From Echinarachnius parma (lineage: Eukaryota > Echinodermata > Echinoidea > Clypeasteroida > Echinarachniidae), in the NCBI GenBank assembly GCA_037951105.1, contig JBAMJV010007150.1:1-64000 (forward strand): 64,000 nucleotides of DNA, read 5' to 3'. Below are positions 23,411-35,600 of the stretch, one piece after another (positions within the stretch are counted from its first letter, which is position 1; every line of letters starts with the position of its first letter). A program made the translations under genes and the position numbers. The notes beneath the pieces were generated by a model that had not been told where the DNA came from, searched no databases, and saw nothing but the letters and a program-made list of their open reading frames with translations.

Positions 23411-24028
23411 ATGGTTTAAGCATGGGCTATATCTGGCTATTCATAGTAGGCCTAGCCAGGTAGCACAGGGCCCACCAAGTACAATCACAATTTATTTTCC
23501 TCGTTAATGCCTAATGGAAATGGGTAGGCTAGAGTGCTCGGCCTCTTAACTCATTATTTGAAATGTTATCCAGTAATTCATTTTTGAAATAATATAGACC
23601 TACCAGGTAGCAGTAGTAATATTACTAGTGCCATTACCACTTGGTTATATAGAATAATAATAAATTGGTTACTGTTGTACTTGATCTGTCACACCCTGGC
23701 GAGGATGGGGATAACCGATAACAGCTTTACTGCAGGGTATGTTTTTTAATTTTGAATTTAAGATCAAAATACATTGTATGTGCTGGGGCATTAAAACAAA
23801 TTCTTATCTTGATTGCATGTCTGCATTAATTGCATTTTGTTGGTACAATACTATTGGTATCTTGAGCTTGAGCTATATGCAAGGTTGAATAACCCTTTTG
23901 AAGCTTGCCGGATTATGAAATGTAGTATCTTATTTAATTTTGGTGTGTTACCCATGTCCATTATTATCTTTAAATTGAGTTCACTTGATAATAAAATCGT
24001 TGTTATTTTCTCTTTTCTCATAAAAACA

Positions 24029-25180
24029 GGACTAAGGCAAGATCATGGAGCATGTGACATGAGATCAGTTCTTTGGTGCGTCAGTGGAGCAGAAGTACAA
24101 TAACATTAATAAGGTATGACTGAAACATTTGATCTGGTGACAGCTGATCAAAAATATGTTGTTGCATTAATATTACTGTTAGGTTTAGTGCTAGGAATAA
24201 TGATGTTTTTTTTTAAGGATTTGTTGTATTGATTTGAGAAAAATCAATAGTAAAGCAAGCAATTAAGGACAGTTTAGTTGAATTAAATATTATACAATTT
24301 GGAGGTATCAATCTAAATGGAATGAAAAAAAAATTTCCAGTTATACTCTATGATAGTATTCATCAATTACATTTTTTGTGCATACTTACAGGCAATCTGT
24401 ATTACACCCGAACACTCATAAAGAGGAAGGGTGGGGGGGGGGGGGGGGGGGGCGGAGTGGAGAGTACAGAGTACTATTCACAGAGATTTGGTTACCTTGT
24501 CTGACTTAACAAGTGATTTAAATTGATGTCAACCACTCACTCTGAAACTTGTATTCTAGTTACATAGGGAGGGGAGGGATGTGTAATTATTATAATTATT
24601 TTGTAATTGTTATTATTTTTTTGACATTAAATTTGTTAAAAGCTCATTATGATAGGACACACACTTAGCCCCCAATATAACTACCCCACTGTAATACCAA
24701 TTTTGACATTTTAAATGTAAAAGGCAATTTTAAACACAAATTCTAGTAAATGTTTATTTCTTGCATTAATTCCTACAGGTGGGATCAGCATGTTCTTAGA
24801 GCCGATGACATCCCTCATCACTACCAAAAGCACATCATACTAGTGACAACTTGGGTGGCAAGAGAGAGATGCAACTTCACACACATTCCTTTACAATTTC
24901 ATGCCACTAAGTTGCAATACTCGGTTCAACAGGAATACACTCCAACTAGACTGAAGTAAAATCTGTAACTGAAAGGGACACAGTTGTATAGCCAACTAAT
25001 CATGCGCATTCAATGTAAAATGTCTCGATATTAAATGGACCAGCATGTAACCATGAAGCAGCACCTGGAGAACATTTGCAAATCGACCATGAGAGCCATC
25101 ATATTGTTTGGACAGATTAGACAGACAATATCTTACAGCATCAGCAACTAAACCATACACCCAGGCCCAAAACAGTTAAT
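24029..25180 (+). ncRNA. Candidate spliced non-coding transcript (later exons)
   Basis: TAAAAACAG|GACTAAGG...AATAAG|GTATGA bounds an 85-base exon-like segment (24029-24113), and TCCTACAG|GTGGGATC (24778) starts a longer one that could be terminal. With the duplicated blocks at 22310 and 23130 they would form a plus-strand transcript. No frame is conserved and no poly(A) site is assigned, so this is inference from splice-like motifs only. Confidence 0.2.
24432..24455. repeat. G homopolymer
   Basis: A run of G with one T interruption. No inverted-repeat partner is seen nearby. Confidence 0.9.
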
Positions 25181-25181
25181 A

Positions 25182-25368
25182 CAGTGAAACCCTGTTATAA
25201 CGAGCTCGCTTAGTACGAGGTACCGTTTATAATGAAGAGAATCCTTTGGTCCCAATTGTTCCAATGGCATAATGCTCCACTTATAATGAGCTCGGTTATA
25301 GCGAGATTCTGGTTATAATGAGGTAAAATCATTAGTCCCGACTACCTCGTTATAACAGGGTTTCCCTG
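25182..25368. mobile_element. TA-flanked MITE (CAGTGAAACCCTGTTATAA), 187 bp
   Basis: The ends CAGTGAAACCCTGTTATAAC and the complement of CAGGGAAACCCTGTTATAAC are flanked by TA. Internal 'ttataatgag' units are repeated. Same end type as 12538-13294. The flanking phrase TACACCCAGGCCCA occurs on both sides (about 25155 and 25369). Confidence 0.8.
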
Positions 25369-25499
25369 TACACCCAGGCCCATTCTATCTGATCTAATGC
25401 ACGTGATATTTTAAATGATCATTTTTTCATTTAACTTGTATGTATATTTTTTCACTGGTGTAATTAATATCTTTCAGCCCAATGGGAGGGAGGGGGATT

Positions 25500-25530
25500 T
25501 TTTCCATATACCCCCCCCCCCCAAAAAAAA
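25500..25530. repeat. C/A homopolymer tract
   Basis: A C run followed by an A run within otherwise unassigned DNA. Confidence 0.85.
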
Positions 25531-25807
25531 GTGAATGTATTTCAGAGGACAAATTTTCATTGGCTGGGACACAGTGAAATTTCAATTTCTGTCCTATATG
25601 TCTGTGTACTTATGATGTGATGTGAGGATTATGATATTCAGTAAAATAATAAGAATCCTACAAAATATATACACAGCCTTTTGTTTTATTTGGATTTTAT
25701 TATGATAGCTTGAATGATGTGGAATATTCACAGTATGAATTACAACTGTCTAAACCATCAAACATAAATTAAAATATCTCTGTCAAATATTTATTGTAAA
25801 CCTTGAA

Positions 25808-25990
25808 CAGTGGAACCTTGTTAAAGAGAGCTCTGATGTAACTAAACGTAAACCCTCTTATAACAAGATCATTGTGCTGGTCCCAGCTCTTTATAATCTG
25901 TTTGTTTTATGACCCTGGTATAAAGGGATACTATATATAACAAAGTTGTTCATGGTCCCAAGGACCTCACTTTAAAGAGTTTTCACTAAT
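25808..25990. mobile_element. Decayed copy of the 'cagtggaacctcgttata' MITE
   Basis: It begins CAGTGGAACCTTGTTAAAGA and contains CCCTCTTATAACAAGATCATT, shared with 12538-13294. The right end is eroded (CTCACTTTAAAGAG). Confidence 0.55.
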
Positions 25991-26416
25991 TGCAACATGT
26001 ATGATGGATTGCATTTGAATGTCTGTAATTTGTGTGTACTGTGCCATATGTGTGTATTTGTGATACTGTGTTTTGAAATGCTTGTGTGTATGTGAGTTTG
26101 TATGAATTTGGTGAGTATGACTCTGTCACATGTGTGTAGTCGTTTCTACAACATCCTTACCTAAAATAGATTCAAAGTTGGAAAACTTTTAATCTAAGTT
26201 TACTTAGTCATCATCACAGGAAACAATACATCACATACATTTAATAAATTAAAAACATTTTGATTGTGGAGCAATAATTATAACTCTTATAATAATCACC
26301 ATCTGTCAAAGTAAATAATGCCACTTGTAACTGAACAAATCCCCTGCCGCAATTGTAGTGAAGATACACCAAATATTAAACAGTAATAACTGTAGGTGTG
26401 TGGTGGTGGTTAGGGG

Positions 26417-26665
26417 CATTGGCGTACCCAGGATTTTGTAGAGGGGGAGGGGGTTTAATTTCTTCTGAAGAAAAATTTCTGTCAGGGGGAGGGGGGGGGG
26501 GGGCGGGGGGTTGTGGTCATAGAAAAAAAAAAGTTTTCGAGGACGAGACCATGGTTTTTCGAGGCCGAGACCATGGTTTTTCGCACTTTTCGAGGACGAG
26601 ACCATGGAAAATGACGGTCGAGACCGCTAAAATTTGAGTACGCCTATGTGGGGGGGGGGGGGGGG
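26417..26665 (+). repeat. G-run dispersed repeat ('gcgtacccagg' family)
   Basis: Opens with TTGGCGTACCCAGGATTTTG, contains two G runs and three CGAGRCCGAGACCATGG-like phrases, closes with TACGCCTATG and a further G run. Same plan as 825-1075. Confidence 0.7.
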
Positions 26666-26789
26666 GGGGACCGTAACAAGTGTGTTTTCCTCGGAGTTTG
26701 GTCTATAATTATTACTAAGAGAACATGCAAGCCTTTATATGCATTAGTCTTATACAAACAAAATAAAACACATTGAAGACAAATATTGG

Positions 26790-26900
26790 AAGGTCTAAAT
26801 ACTGGGGGAAATATTTATTAAAACAAAAAAGTATATAATAACAAAAAAAATATTGGAAGGTCTAAATACTGGGGGAAATATTTATTAAAACAAAAAAGAA
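26790..26900 (+). repeat. Short tandem duplication (~66-bp period)
   Basis: AATATTGGAAGGTCTAAATA...ATTTATTAAAACAAAAAAG occurs twice in a row (about 26783-26831 and 26849-26897). Confidence 0.85.
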
Positions 26901-27890
26901 AACTGACCAGAAAAAAAAATAAGAAACGAATAAAACAACCTTTTTTTTTGTTAGTGTCGGTTGCTCTAAGTAACTTGCGTTGGATCAATTGGAATCAACG
27001 CCGCAAATACGCGATGGTGATTGGTTCCCGGGAATGGCTTGTCGTGCAACGGGTCCCTTGTGCAATGTCAACAAACACGCAACACACACAACACAGTCAT
27101 GCTAGGCGAAAAGAGACAAAACATTGCTGTACAAAAACATACTTTTCTCCAAATCTAGCGGTGGGTCAGCGAGTTCTCAACGGATTACTGAAGCCAAATA
27201 AATTGCGGATTCACACTCATTTTCAGTTTGGAATCCTAATGTAGAACTTTGTTGCTATTTTAGTGTAAATTTACGTAACTTTCGTCAGGTATTATGGCTT
27301 AAATCAGTTCACAAATTAACGCTTAATTTCCTTTTTATTTCACTTTTTCTTTATGACATGTAAGTTTGTGTTTATGAACGTGTTTTGCATATTTGTTTCA
27401 TACACCTGTGTAAATTACAAGACTTGACGTGGGAAACTTAAACATTAATCGCCATTTGTAGAGCAATTCATCGTGAATTAATTCTGGCCACTTGTGATTG
27501 AACTTCGTGGTGAAATTGTTGAGTTCACGTGAACGCGCGGAAATCCGTGCGTGTGCGCTGGCTACCCTTTTTAAGTACATGGCCTATGGGAGTGAAACCG
27601 CCGTGGTGTGTGTTTGTGTGTAGGTGTGTGTCATGATTGTGTGCGGGAGGAAATTACTAATAATTATATGAGGCAGATAAACATGTCACATTAATGACGT
27701 CGTTGTGAACGCGCGTTGACTAAAAGCGAAAATGGTTCAAAGGTATTGAACAGGACGGGTCAACAACAGTCAATTTGCATTATCAAAAGACGAGAACGGC
27801 GTCGTCGTCCACACATGCGAAAAAACCTTATTGTGTTCGAACAACGGCGTATAAAGCGAATACCAAACAAAATAACTACGACTCGTAAAA
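26901..27890. other. Intergenic DNA, no gene recognised
   Basis: Slightly higher GC than its surroundings (for example 26950-27060 and 27460-27620), with GTGTGT-rich sequence near 27600-27640. No splice-supported frame is seen. Confidence 0.45.
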
Positions 27891-27892
27891 CT

Positions 27893-28200
27893 GACTATGT
27901 AATTGTTTATTCTCCATTTTCGAGACCTTTTTTGTGTGTATACCTTTAAAAAGATGTCGTCTATACAATACCTTTACAAGAATAACCACAATATTGTTGT
28001 AATATTATGCTATATCAGTAAAACACATTTATTGGCCGATATGTAGTTCGATAAAGTGATGATTTCTACACATTCGTTTTTTTTGTAGAATCCAAATTAC
28101 AGGTTTGTTCGATCTGAAATGATTGTATGTGAGTGTTACATCCATCCTCATTCGTCTACTGGAAACTGTTGAGACGATTTGTAAAATGCGAACACTCCCT
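27893..28200. mobile_element. Right-end fragment of the TTAA element family
   Basis: Matches 20276-20575 in order (TGTAATT, CAATACCTTTACRAGAAT, TTGTTGTAATATTATGCTA, AATCCAAATTA), ending CTCCCT followed by TTAA at 28201-28204. The left end of this copy was not found. Confidence 0.65.
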
Positions 28201-28204
28201 TTAA

Positions 28205-29490
28205 GGCTGGAGGGTGCATCTAGAAGGGCCATCCCTGTAAAAGAAAATATATATATAAATATACATGTTTCAATCATTTATGATTATTCTTTGCAATATT
28301 GCTATATTTGAATATAGGAAGAAACCAAAGCTGTATGTATTAGTTCACTTTTCGCTTGTATATACATGTATATTATATATACGTTTGTTTTGTTTTCTAA
28401 AAAAAAACTTCAGCAGTAGATATCAAAAACACGCTCATATGTTAACACATATGTGTACATTTTCTAATTAAATATTATATCGGTGATGTCGGGAATAACA
28501 TTCAAATGTAGCGTCTACGACCTGTATTCCATTGATGTTTTTATATTGTAGATAACAATACGGTGTTTTATATGCTTTTTAAATGCCTACACTCGAATTA
28601 TCTTTACATCATGACTTAATTTTAAAGCGTCCTCTTTGGCTTAAACCATAAACACGTCCAGAACACATATTAGTCACATGTGCTTTCAAATACATATATA
28701 CCAGACTTTCAGCACGGATATTTTAAAATGATGAATATTTGGCAAAAAACCTACATCTAAGATAATATTACTAATAAGAATAGCTTGCATTTATGTAGCG
28801 CTTAATGCAGGGTTTCTAAGCGCAAGATATTGAATTCATTTTCATGTTAACAGAAGTTGAATGTATTTTCTTTCAATATTTTTCAATTTTCATTGTAGGA
28901 TCTGGAGGTCAAAATCGCTCGATATCCGACCCTGGCATTTCTCTCCTTCTATAAGTCTAGACTTTAAATTCTGATTGTTGTTTTCTAATATACTCACAAG
29001 TAAAAAATATATGTATTGCCTGGAATTTATTAGCCTCAAGATGCGCGTATAAAGTTGTTAGTATTTCGCATGCTCACCATGCTCACCCGGGGGTTGACAA
29101 GGCGTGCAAAATAGTAATACGGATTTGAATGTTTGAACTATTCTTAAAATGATCGAGCTAATAGAGCCATGTATCAATCTCTTATCCAGGCATAAGACTA
29201 TACCACGTAGTTTAGACAAAGATATAGGCCCTATGATACTTTCGAAAGCTCCGATGAAAGTGTGTGTTTGTTATTACGGTTTTGTTATGTTTATAATTGA
29301 GGTAAATACAGAAAAGGGTTACAGGACGAAGAGAAGCAGCTTCCGAGAACATATTTAACGAACGCGTATTTTTTTGGCAAAAGAACTGGTCACTTTCTTC
29401 GTAAACTACATGTTCGCGGCACTGATTTCCCAGATCGGATAAATGGGACATGTTGTTCATTTGCTTCCAGATGTACACAAACACTGTGTC
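28205..29490. other. Region upstream of receptor gene A
   Basis: AT-rich. It includes a retroelement-tail-like stretch on the minus strand (about 28765-28830, TTGCATTTATGTAGCGCTTA). GTATAAACTC at about 29493 could be a TATA-like element for gene A. No other gene seen. Confidence 0.4.
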
Positions 29491-29571
29491 CTCTGTATAA
29501 ACTCTGCATGATCTGAGCTGAGGAACTTACCGTGAACATTTAGAAAGAATCTGGATATATATGAACCAAGT

Positions 29572-29623
29572 ATGATGGTAGTTATTGCCTCAAATCTAAT
29601 TGTGGTGGTATCATTTGCTTTAC
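29572..29623 (+). CDS. Gene A exon 1: signal peptide
   Basis: MMVVIASNLIVVVSFAL is hydrophobic and ends at TTAC|GTAAGT in phase 1. An ATG at 29561 opens a four-codon upstream frame that stops at TGA overlapping the real start, so 29572 is preferred. Confidence 0.75.
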
Positions 29624-32600
29624 GTAAGTATTAACCAGTGCAGTGGTATAACAATGCAGCTATTAATTGTATCAGATAATAATGTCCTTAATTCCTCAAG
29701 GAATAAAAACAATACAAATAAGATTGACTTATACTTAGTCGCTACATACAATTGATGAGCGGCAATAAACACATAAAATGAGAAAGTTCTTCTTGGAATT
29801 TAAATATCGTTATGAATAGAAATGTGTGAACTTATACTTATTATGAATTCAATAACAAATTTTCGTAATGCCTCCGTCTTATTTTTGAGGTAATTTTAAT
29901 AATTTATGTATGTGATGATATTTTACCGAACCTTTCTGTTACCTTAATTACCTCACTTTTTAAAAGGTTGTTCGGGAGAAAAAGAAAATTGTGATTGTAG
30001 GTTGTATGTTTCATTTCCCGGATAAGGAATAATAATAATAACGGGAAAGCAATTTGGAAAAGCCGAGAGCTGTTTTATGCTTCTATTGGTAATCTTAATA
30101 CAACAAGGTTTGTGATAACAACAAGGTTTTTCTAAGTAGATCGCAATTTCTCATTCAGCTTGGTCAACGGCGAGGAAAAAGTGACCGCCCTGATCATTCT
30201 CTGATCTCATACCTCTTTATATAGCAATGCAAACTATGTCTTAAAAAAGAAAGAATATGACATACTGTGTACTGATGTAATAATTTTTCAAATGTGCGCT
30301 ACATTCCATTACAGACCAAATTAATGTCAACGGTGAAGATAGCTCAAACAGCATCACCTTGGTGAATGGGATTACTGGAGACAATGTATCTCTCACCTGT
30401 ACCCTGCATCCAGATATAGTACATCTCAGCCAGGTACTCTCGGTAGAATGGAGACGAAACAATACCCAATTTTTTTCATGCCCAAATATTTCGGAGTGTA
30501 TTGGATCAAGAAGAATAAGCAATCGGTTTCGTCACATTTTTGAGACATCGGTTCCATTCAAAAGTTCTGTGTTGATATACAACTCATCAATTCCAGACGA
30601 AGGGAACTATTCATGTGGTATCTTTGCCAAGGGACGCGCTACTTCAAAAAGGTTTATGCTGTATATTGAAGGTACGAATCACTTTGCACTTGTCGAATAA
30701 ATTAGTGCTTGTTTACTTTCATAGCCATTAGAACAAACAACTGTCTATCAACAAAAATATGTTTTATTTAGCAGGAATCAATTTGCCTTGCAGAGAATTT
30801 TGAAACCGTTTTATATTTACCACTTCATATGTTACTTACCATATCCTAGCCATACGGGATTGTTCATTGAACAGTAATGCTAATTCTAAACTTTCATGAC
30901 GTCTTTCCTAAATGTACTTTTGCAAGGACTCAATTGTCTTCGCAAATTATATATGTAACAGCAAGTATGAAAACACAATCCACTCTTTACGGAAAACTAT
31001 TATTTATCCAAATATGCATAAAACAATAACACGTTGTTCATTTCATTATCTTTCCGTAATTGCTCGTCCTTTTATATAGAAATTAGTGTTGGACTATAAT
31101 CACAATTAAAATGATGATAACATCACTTTTCATTTTGTAGTTCTGGTGATACTGCACAAATTATGTTACAATCCTTGTGTAAGAAATGTATGGTATCTGG
31201 GTATTAAATCTTATCCTCCATTTCCCGATATTTATTTTACATCGAAGAGACATGGGCACACATCGGCAGTGATCACGGTGATGACACAAAATGATGTTTT
31301 GTTAGCGGGTAAAATGAAATAAGCTTAAGTACATAGGTAGGAAAATAACTATGTTCTAATCGCTTGATTGGGTGAGAAGGTAAGGTTGTCTGAATATACA
31401 TATTGTGTGTATGTGAGGGGTATCTAAAATGAGCCGTTGATAGTCTGCACAGGGAAGACTGTCATGACTGTTAGGCATGTTTTCAGATATCTACACTTAA
31501 TCGCTGCCCATATATTGAAATGTTCACATTTTATTTGAAATAAATCCTACGGAGAGGGGGCTGAAGCTCCCAGCTAACCCTAACCCTAACCCACCCCCTT
31601 CCCCGCCCGCTATATCCTATAGGGCGGCATGCTTTAATAATAAACCTACATATTGCACAAAGCGTTCGTCGATCGTAAGTGGCGGTACGCCAATAAACAT
31701 ACAAACTTTCAAGAGAGTTATCCCGCAATGAAACTACATCTGTTAACAAGGGTGACATCGTTTCGCAATACCGTGCGTCCCAAAAAAAACTATACACTTT
31801 TGAAATGGCTGCCGAATAAAAAATATATGATTCTGGGGAAAAGGTTTTATATGTATGGAAAGCTCATAAACTCAACTTTCATATGACACCAAAAAGTACG
31901 AAAGTAATTCATGCTTGGGTGAGCACTGCTCACTTTTGTAAAGGGTATGACAATTAGGTTGCGCAGGAATTAGCCTTCCAATGTGTGAGAGGTAAGTCCT
32001 TTGGAGCTTACAAAATTGAGGGTGATATGATAAATTCATGATCAATTGCGATCAGTTTGGGTTTGCTGAGTGAATTTTATGGTTTATTAAACCAAACTTT
32101 TATGCATGAGTGTACAGTAATTGCATTTTTTTATTGTAGCATTGTAACTTTCCCTGGTAGTCTCAGTGCTGTGTTCATGGGAGTCAGGATGGGGTGATGG
32201 TACATGTACCGATTGACTGATACATTGTTGATTAAGTGATTGATAGCTGAATGTTGATTGTCTAATTCACGGTATTGATTGATTGACTGATAGATTGTGA
32301 TTGATTTCAGGTGTCAATGGATAATAGCAACCAGTCCAATTTGGGAAATGTAGGTAGAATTCGGGTTAAGGGAAGGTGGTCTGGATATTTTGGAGTGGAG
32401 ACCAACGAATATGAATTGTCGAGATATGCACAAGCACACCCAGGAAGAGAGAGAGAGAAAGGGAGAGGGGGGGGGAGGGTCATACATGTCCTCTTGACCC
32501 GTATCCCATCTACCCAACAAAGTCCTACCCTACATTTCACCTCCCCTGCACCATGTACCATCACCCCGTCCTGACTCCCATGAACACACCACTGAGTCTA

Positions 32601-35600
32601 CCAGGGAAAGTTACAATGCTACGATAATAAATGCAATTCCTGTTCACTCATGCATACAATGTTAATCCCATAAACCACAAATTTCACTCAGCAAACCCAA
32701 ACTCATCGCAATTGATCATAAATTGGTCATATCATCCTCAATTCCGTAAGCTCCAAAGGATTTACCTCTCACAAATTGGAAGGCTAATTCCTGCGCAACC
32801 TAATTTTCATACCCTTTACAAAAAAGAGCAGTGCTCACCCAAGCATTAATTATTTTCGGACTTTTTGGTGTCATATGAAAGTTGAGTTTATGAGCTTTCT
32901 ATACATATAAAACTCTCCCCCAGAATCATATATTTTTTATTCGGCAGCCATTTCAAAAGTGTATATTTTTTTTGGGACGCACGGTATATGCTGTAGAACA
33001 TTATGCGGAAGACACTGCGGTTGCTAAGATGTTTTAATGGCGCTGGTTGTTTCTAATTTCAATAATCATGTTATGTTGTGTTGTGATAGCGATTTGTGCA
33101 ATCATTGCTTTGCGTAAATAGTATTTGATTAAAGCTGTCTTCGAAAAAATGTATTCTACTTTTGCTGGTGACTCTTATAATTTCGAATGTTTACATAAAA
33201 TTATAAATATATATTTTCATGCGTATTTTATCAAATCTATTACAGTTAACTTATCACGTTATACATATTTTTCCTTATTTTTACTCCTATATTTTTAAAA
33301 TTTGCATACGATTTTTCGGGGAAAAAAATAATTGATCTGTTTGATTTTTTTCCATTTTGAGCTGAGCGTATTACCCAATATCTTATAATCTTAAGAATCA
33401 CGCTCTCTTATAAATCAAGCAACAGCCATCAGTGAGGACATTGTAAATACCGTGGTGAACATGAATGCTGGAGACAATGTGTCGCTCACCTGTACCCTGC
33501 CTGCGGGAGCCGGAGATCCCAGCCGGATACTAAGGGCCCGAGACCATTCTATCATCTTTAGTTGCACAAGAGTGTCAAGATGCATCCAACCTAGTATAAT
33601 TGCTAATAGGTTTCTACACTTGTTTTCGAGTATTTTGATGGGCAGTTGCAAAGCGTTCTGCAGATATTTCACTCATCAATATCGGACGGAGGGAACTATA
33701 CGTGTGATATTGAAACATTTCCACAGTCGACTCACAAGCGTTTCATGTTGAATATGATAGGTAAGCATAATTTTGCGCGCTCATTTTACTTACTTCCACA
33801 CTGCAAATGGTAATTATGACAATCTTTAGTCGATATGCAGCATGTACGATATATGCGAAGAAAATAAATTCCTGATGAATTTCTTGAGTATCTTCCTACA
33901 TCGGGCAGACATGAGAAAACATCGCCGATATAACAAAATGAGTCTGTAAGGAGAAAATAACAGTTTAAAAATAACTACATACATATCAATAATCTTTTAG
34001 TTGCCTAATTTGGATGTGAGAGCATGTATACTTGTATACGTGTGTTTATGTTTGTTTGCAATGTACCGCGAATGCAGAAACGACTGTTAGACCAGCAATT
34101 TTAAGAGAATGTTAATTTTGTTCAGAGTTTATAGGCCTACAAGTGGTCTCATAACTATATTGGTGTGTAAATAGTTATATTTTTAAGCTGAAATTTTTGG
34201 GGGGAAGGGGTAGCAGCCCCCAGCACAACTACGTACCCCACCTACCAAGGCGCACGGCTGTTCGCCTATAACCTGACATGATCAGCCCTTGCAAAGTTAT
34301 CTCAGTACGTTCCGCATTGAACTGTTGAAGCTCATTCTGTTCGGACGGGTCATACCTTTACGCGATGCATGCTTTGTGGCATTGTTTATAAGGACATTGC
34401 GATTTTAAACATGATTTACTGATGCTGGTTGTTTTTTAATTTAAATCATCATGTTAAGTTTTGTTGTAATGGTGATTTGTGTTATATCTGCAATTTGTAA
34501 GTAGTATTTAATTGTAAATATAAGTTATATATAAGTTTTGGAAACAGAAATAAAATCAATGATGATGTTATTTATAATTTGTTTAAATGATCATAATAAT
34601 TATAATGCTTAAAATGTCGGACATTATTGAGACAAAAATCATCTTAAAGGGATAGTTGAGTTTTGGTTAAACTGAATTTTAATCGAATTGGGAAAGATTT
34701 AAAGGGTACTACCACCCAAAAATAATATTCTTATAAATGAAAGGTAACATCTTTAGTATTCCATTCCATCAACAAGTTCACAAAAATATGATTCCAGAAA
34801 AAAAATATATAATTGGAAAACGCATCACCATTCTAAAGCATGCGTTTATGGGTCTGCATGTACGAGACTACTTTGTCCAGAGCGAACGAATCGCCCGGGA
34901 TTCTATTGTCTCCAAATGTACATGTACGTTTGAACAGCATTGGCGCACTCGCAAATTTTTGGCCCGTACGTATGGCAAGCCGTTTTAACATTTATTCCTA
35001 TTTCTTGATATCAAGAATTCAATTCTTGATATCAAGAATTCGACTTCTTGATATCAAGAATTCATTTCTTGATATCAAGAATTCAATTCTTGATATCAAA
35101 AAATAGAATTCATGATATCAAGAATTCAATTCGTATTTCGAACGCAAGACTATTGCAATGATTATTTTAATATCGAGCGCAAAAGTAATGCAAAAATTCA
35201 CAATTGATTTCGAGCGCAAAAGTAATGCAGAAATCCACTCTGATTTCGTGCTCGAAAGTTGTGCACAAATTCATTGTGATTTGATTTCGAACGCAAAAGT
35301 TGAGCACGAATTCATCCTGCCTGAGCGGTGCGGTGTCGAAAGTCAATGTATCGCGAGAATTCAACTAATGCAAGAATGCATGTTGCCAGCTTGCAGTGCA
35401 TTGACTGTCCCGGTGATTTTCCTTGTATTAGATTTTCATTTCATACTGTTCAATCATATGTTTATTTAGACCATTGATTAATGTTCCATTGATAATGTTG
35501 GATGTGATTCTTTCTAGTTTAATTACTTGTAAAAAAAAAAACATACAAAAACGCGTCTTTGAAAAACGTAAAACGGCAACATATCAAGAAATCTTTTCGT

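Noticed and set aside
32307-32574. Frames on both strands in gene A intron 2
   Set aside because: They lie in the centre of the foldback element and are G/C-run driven.
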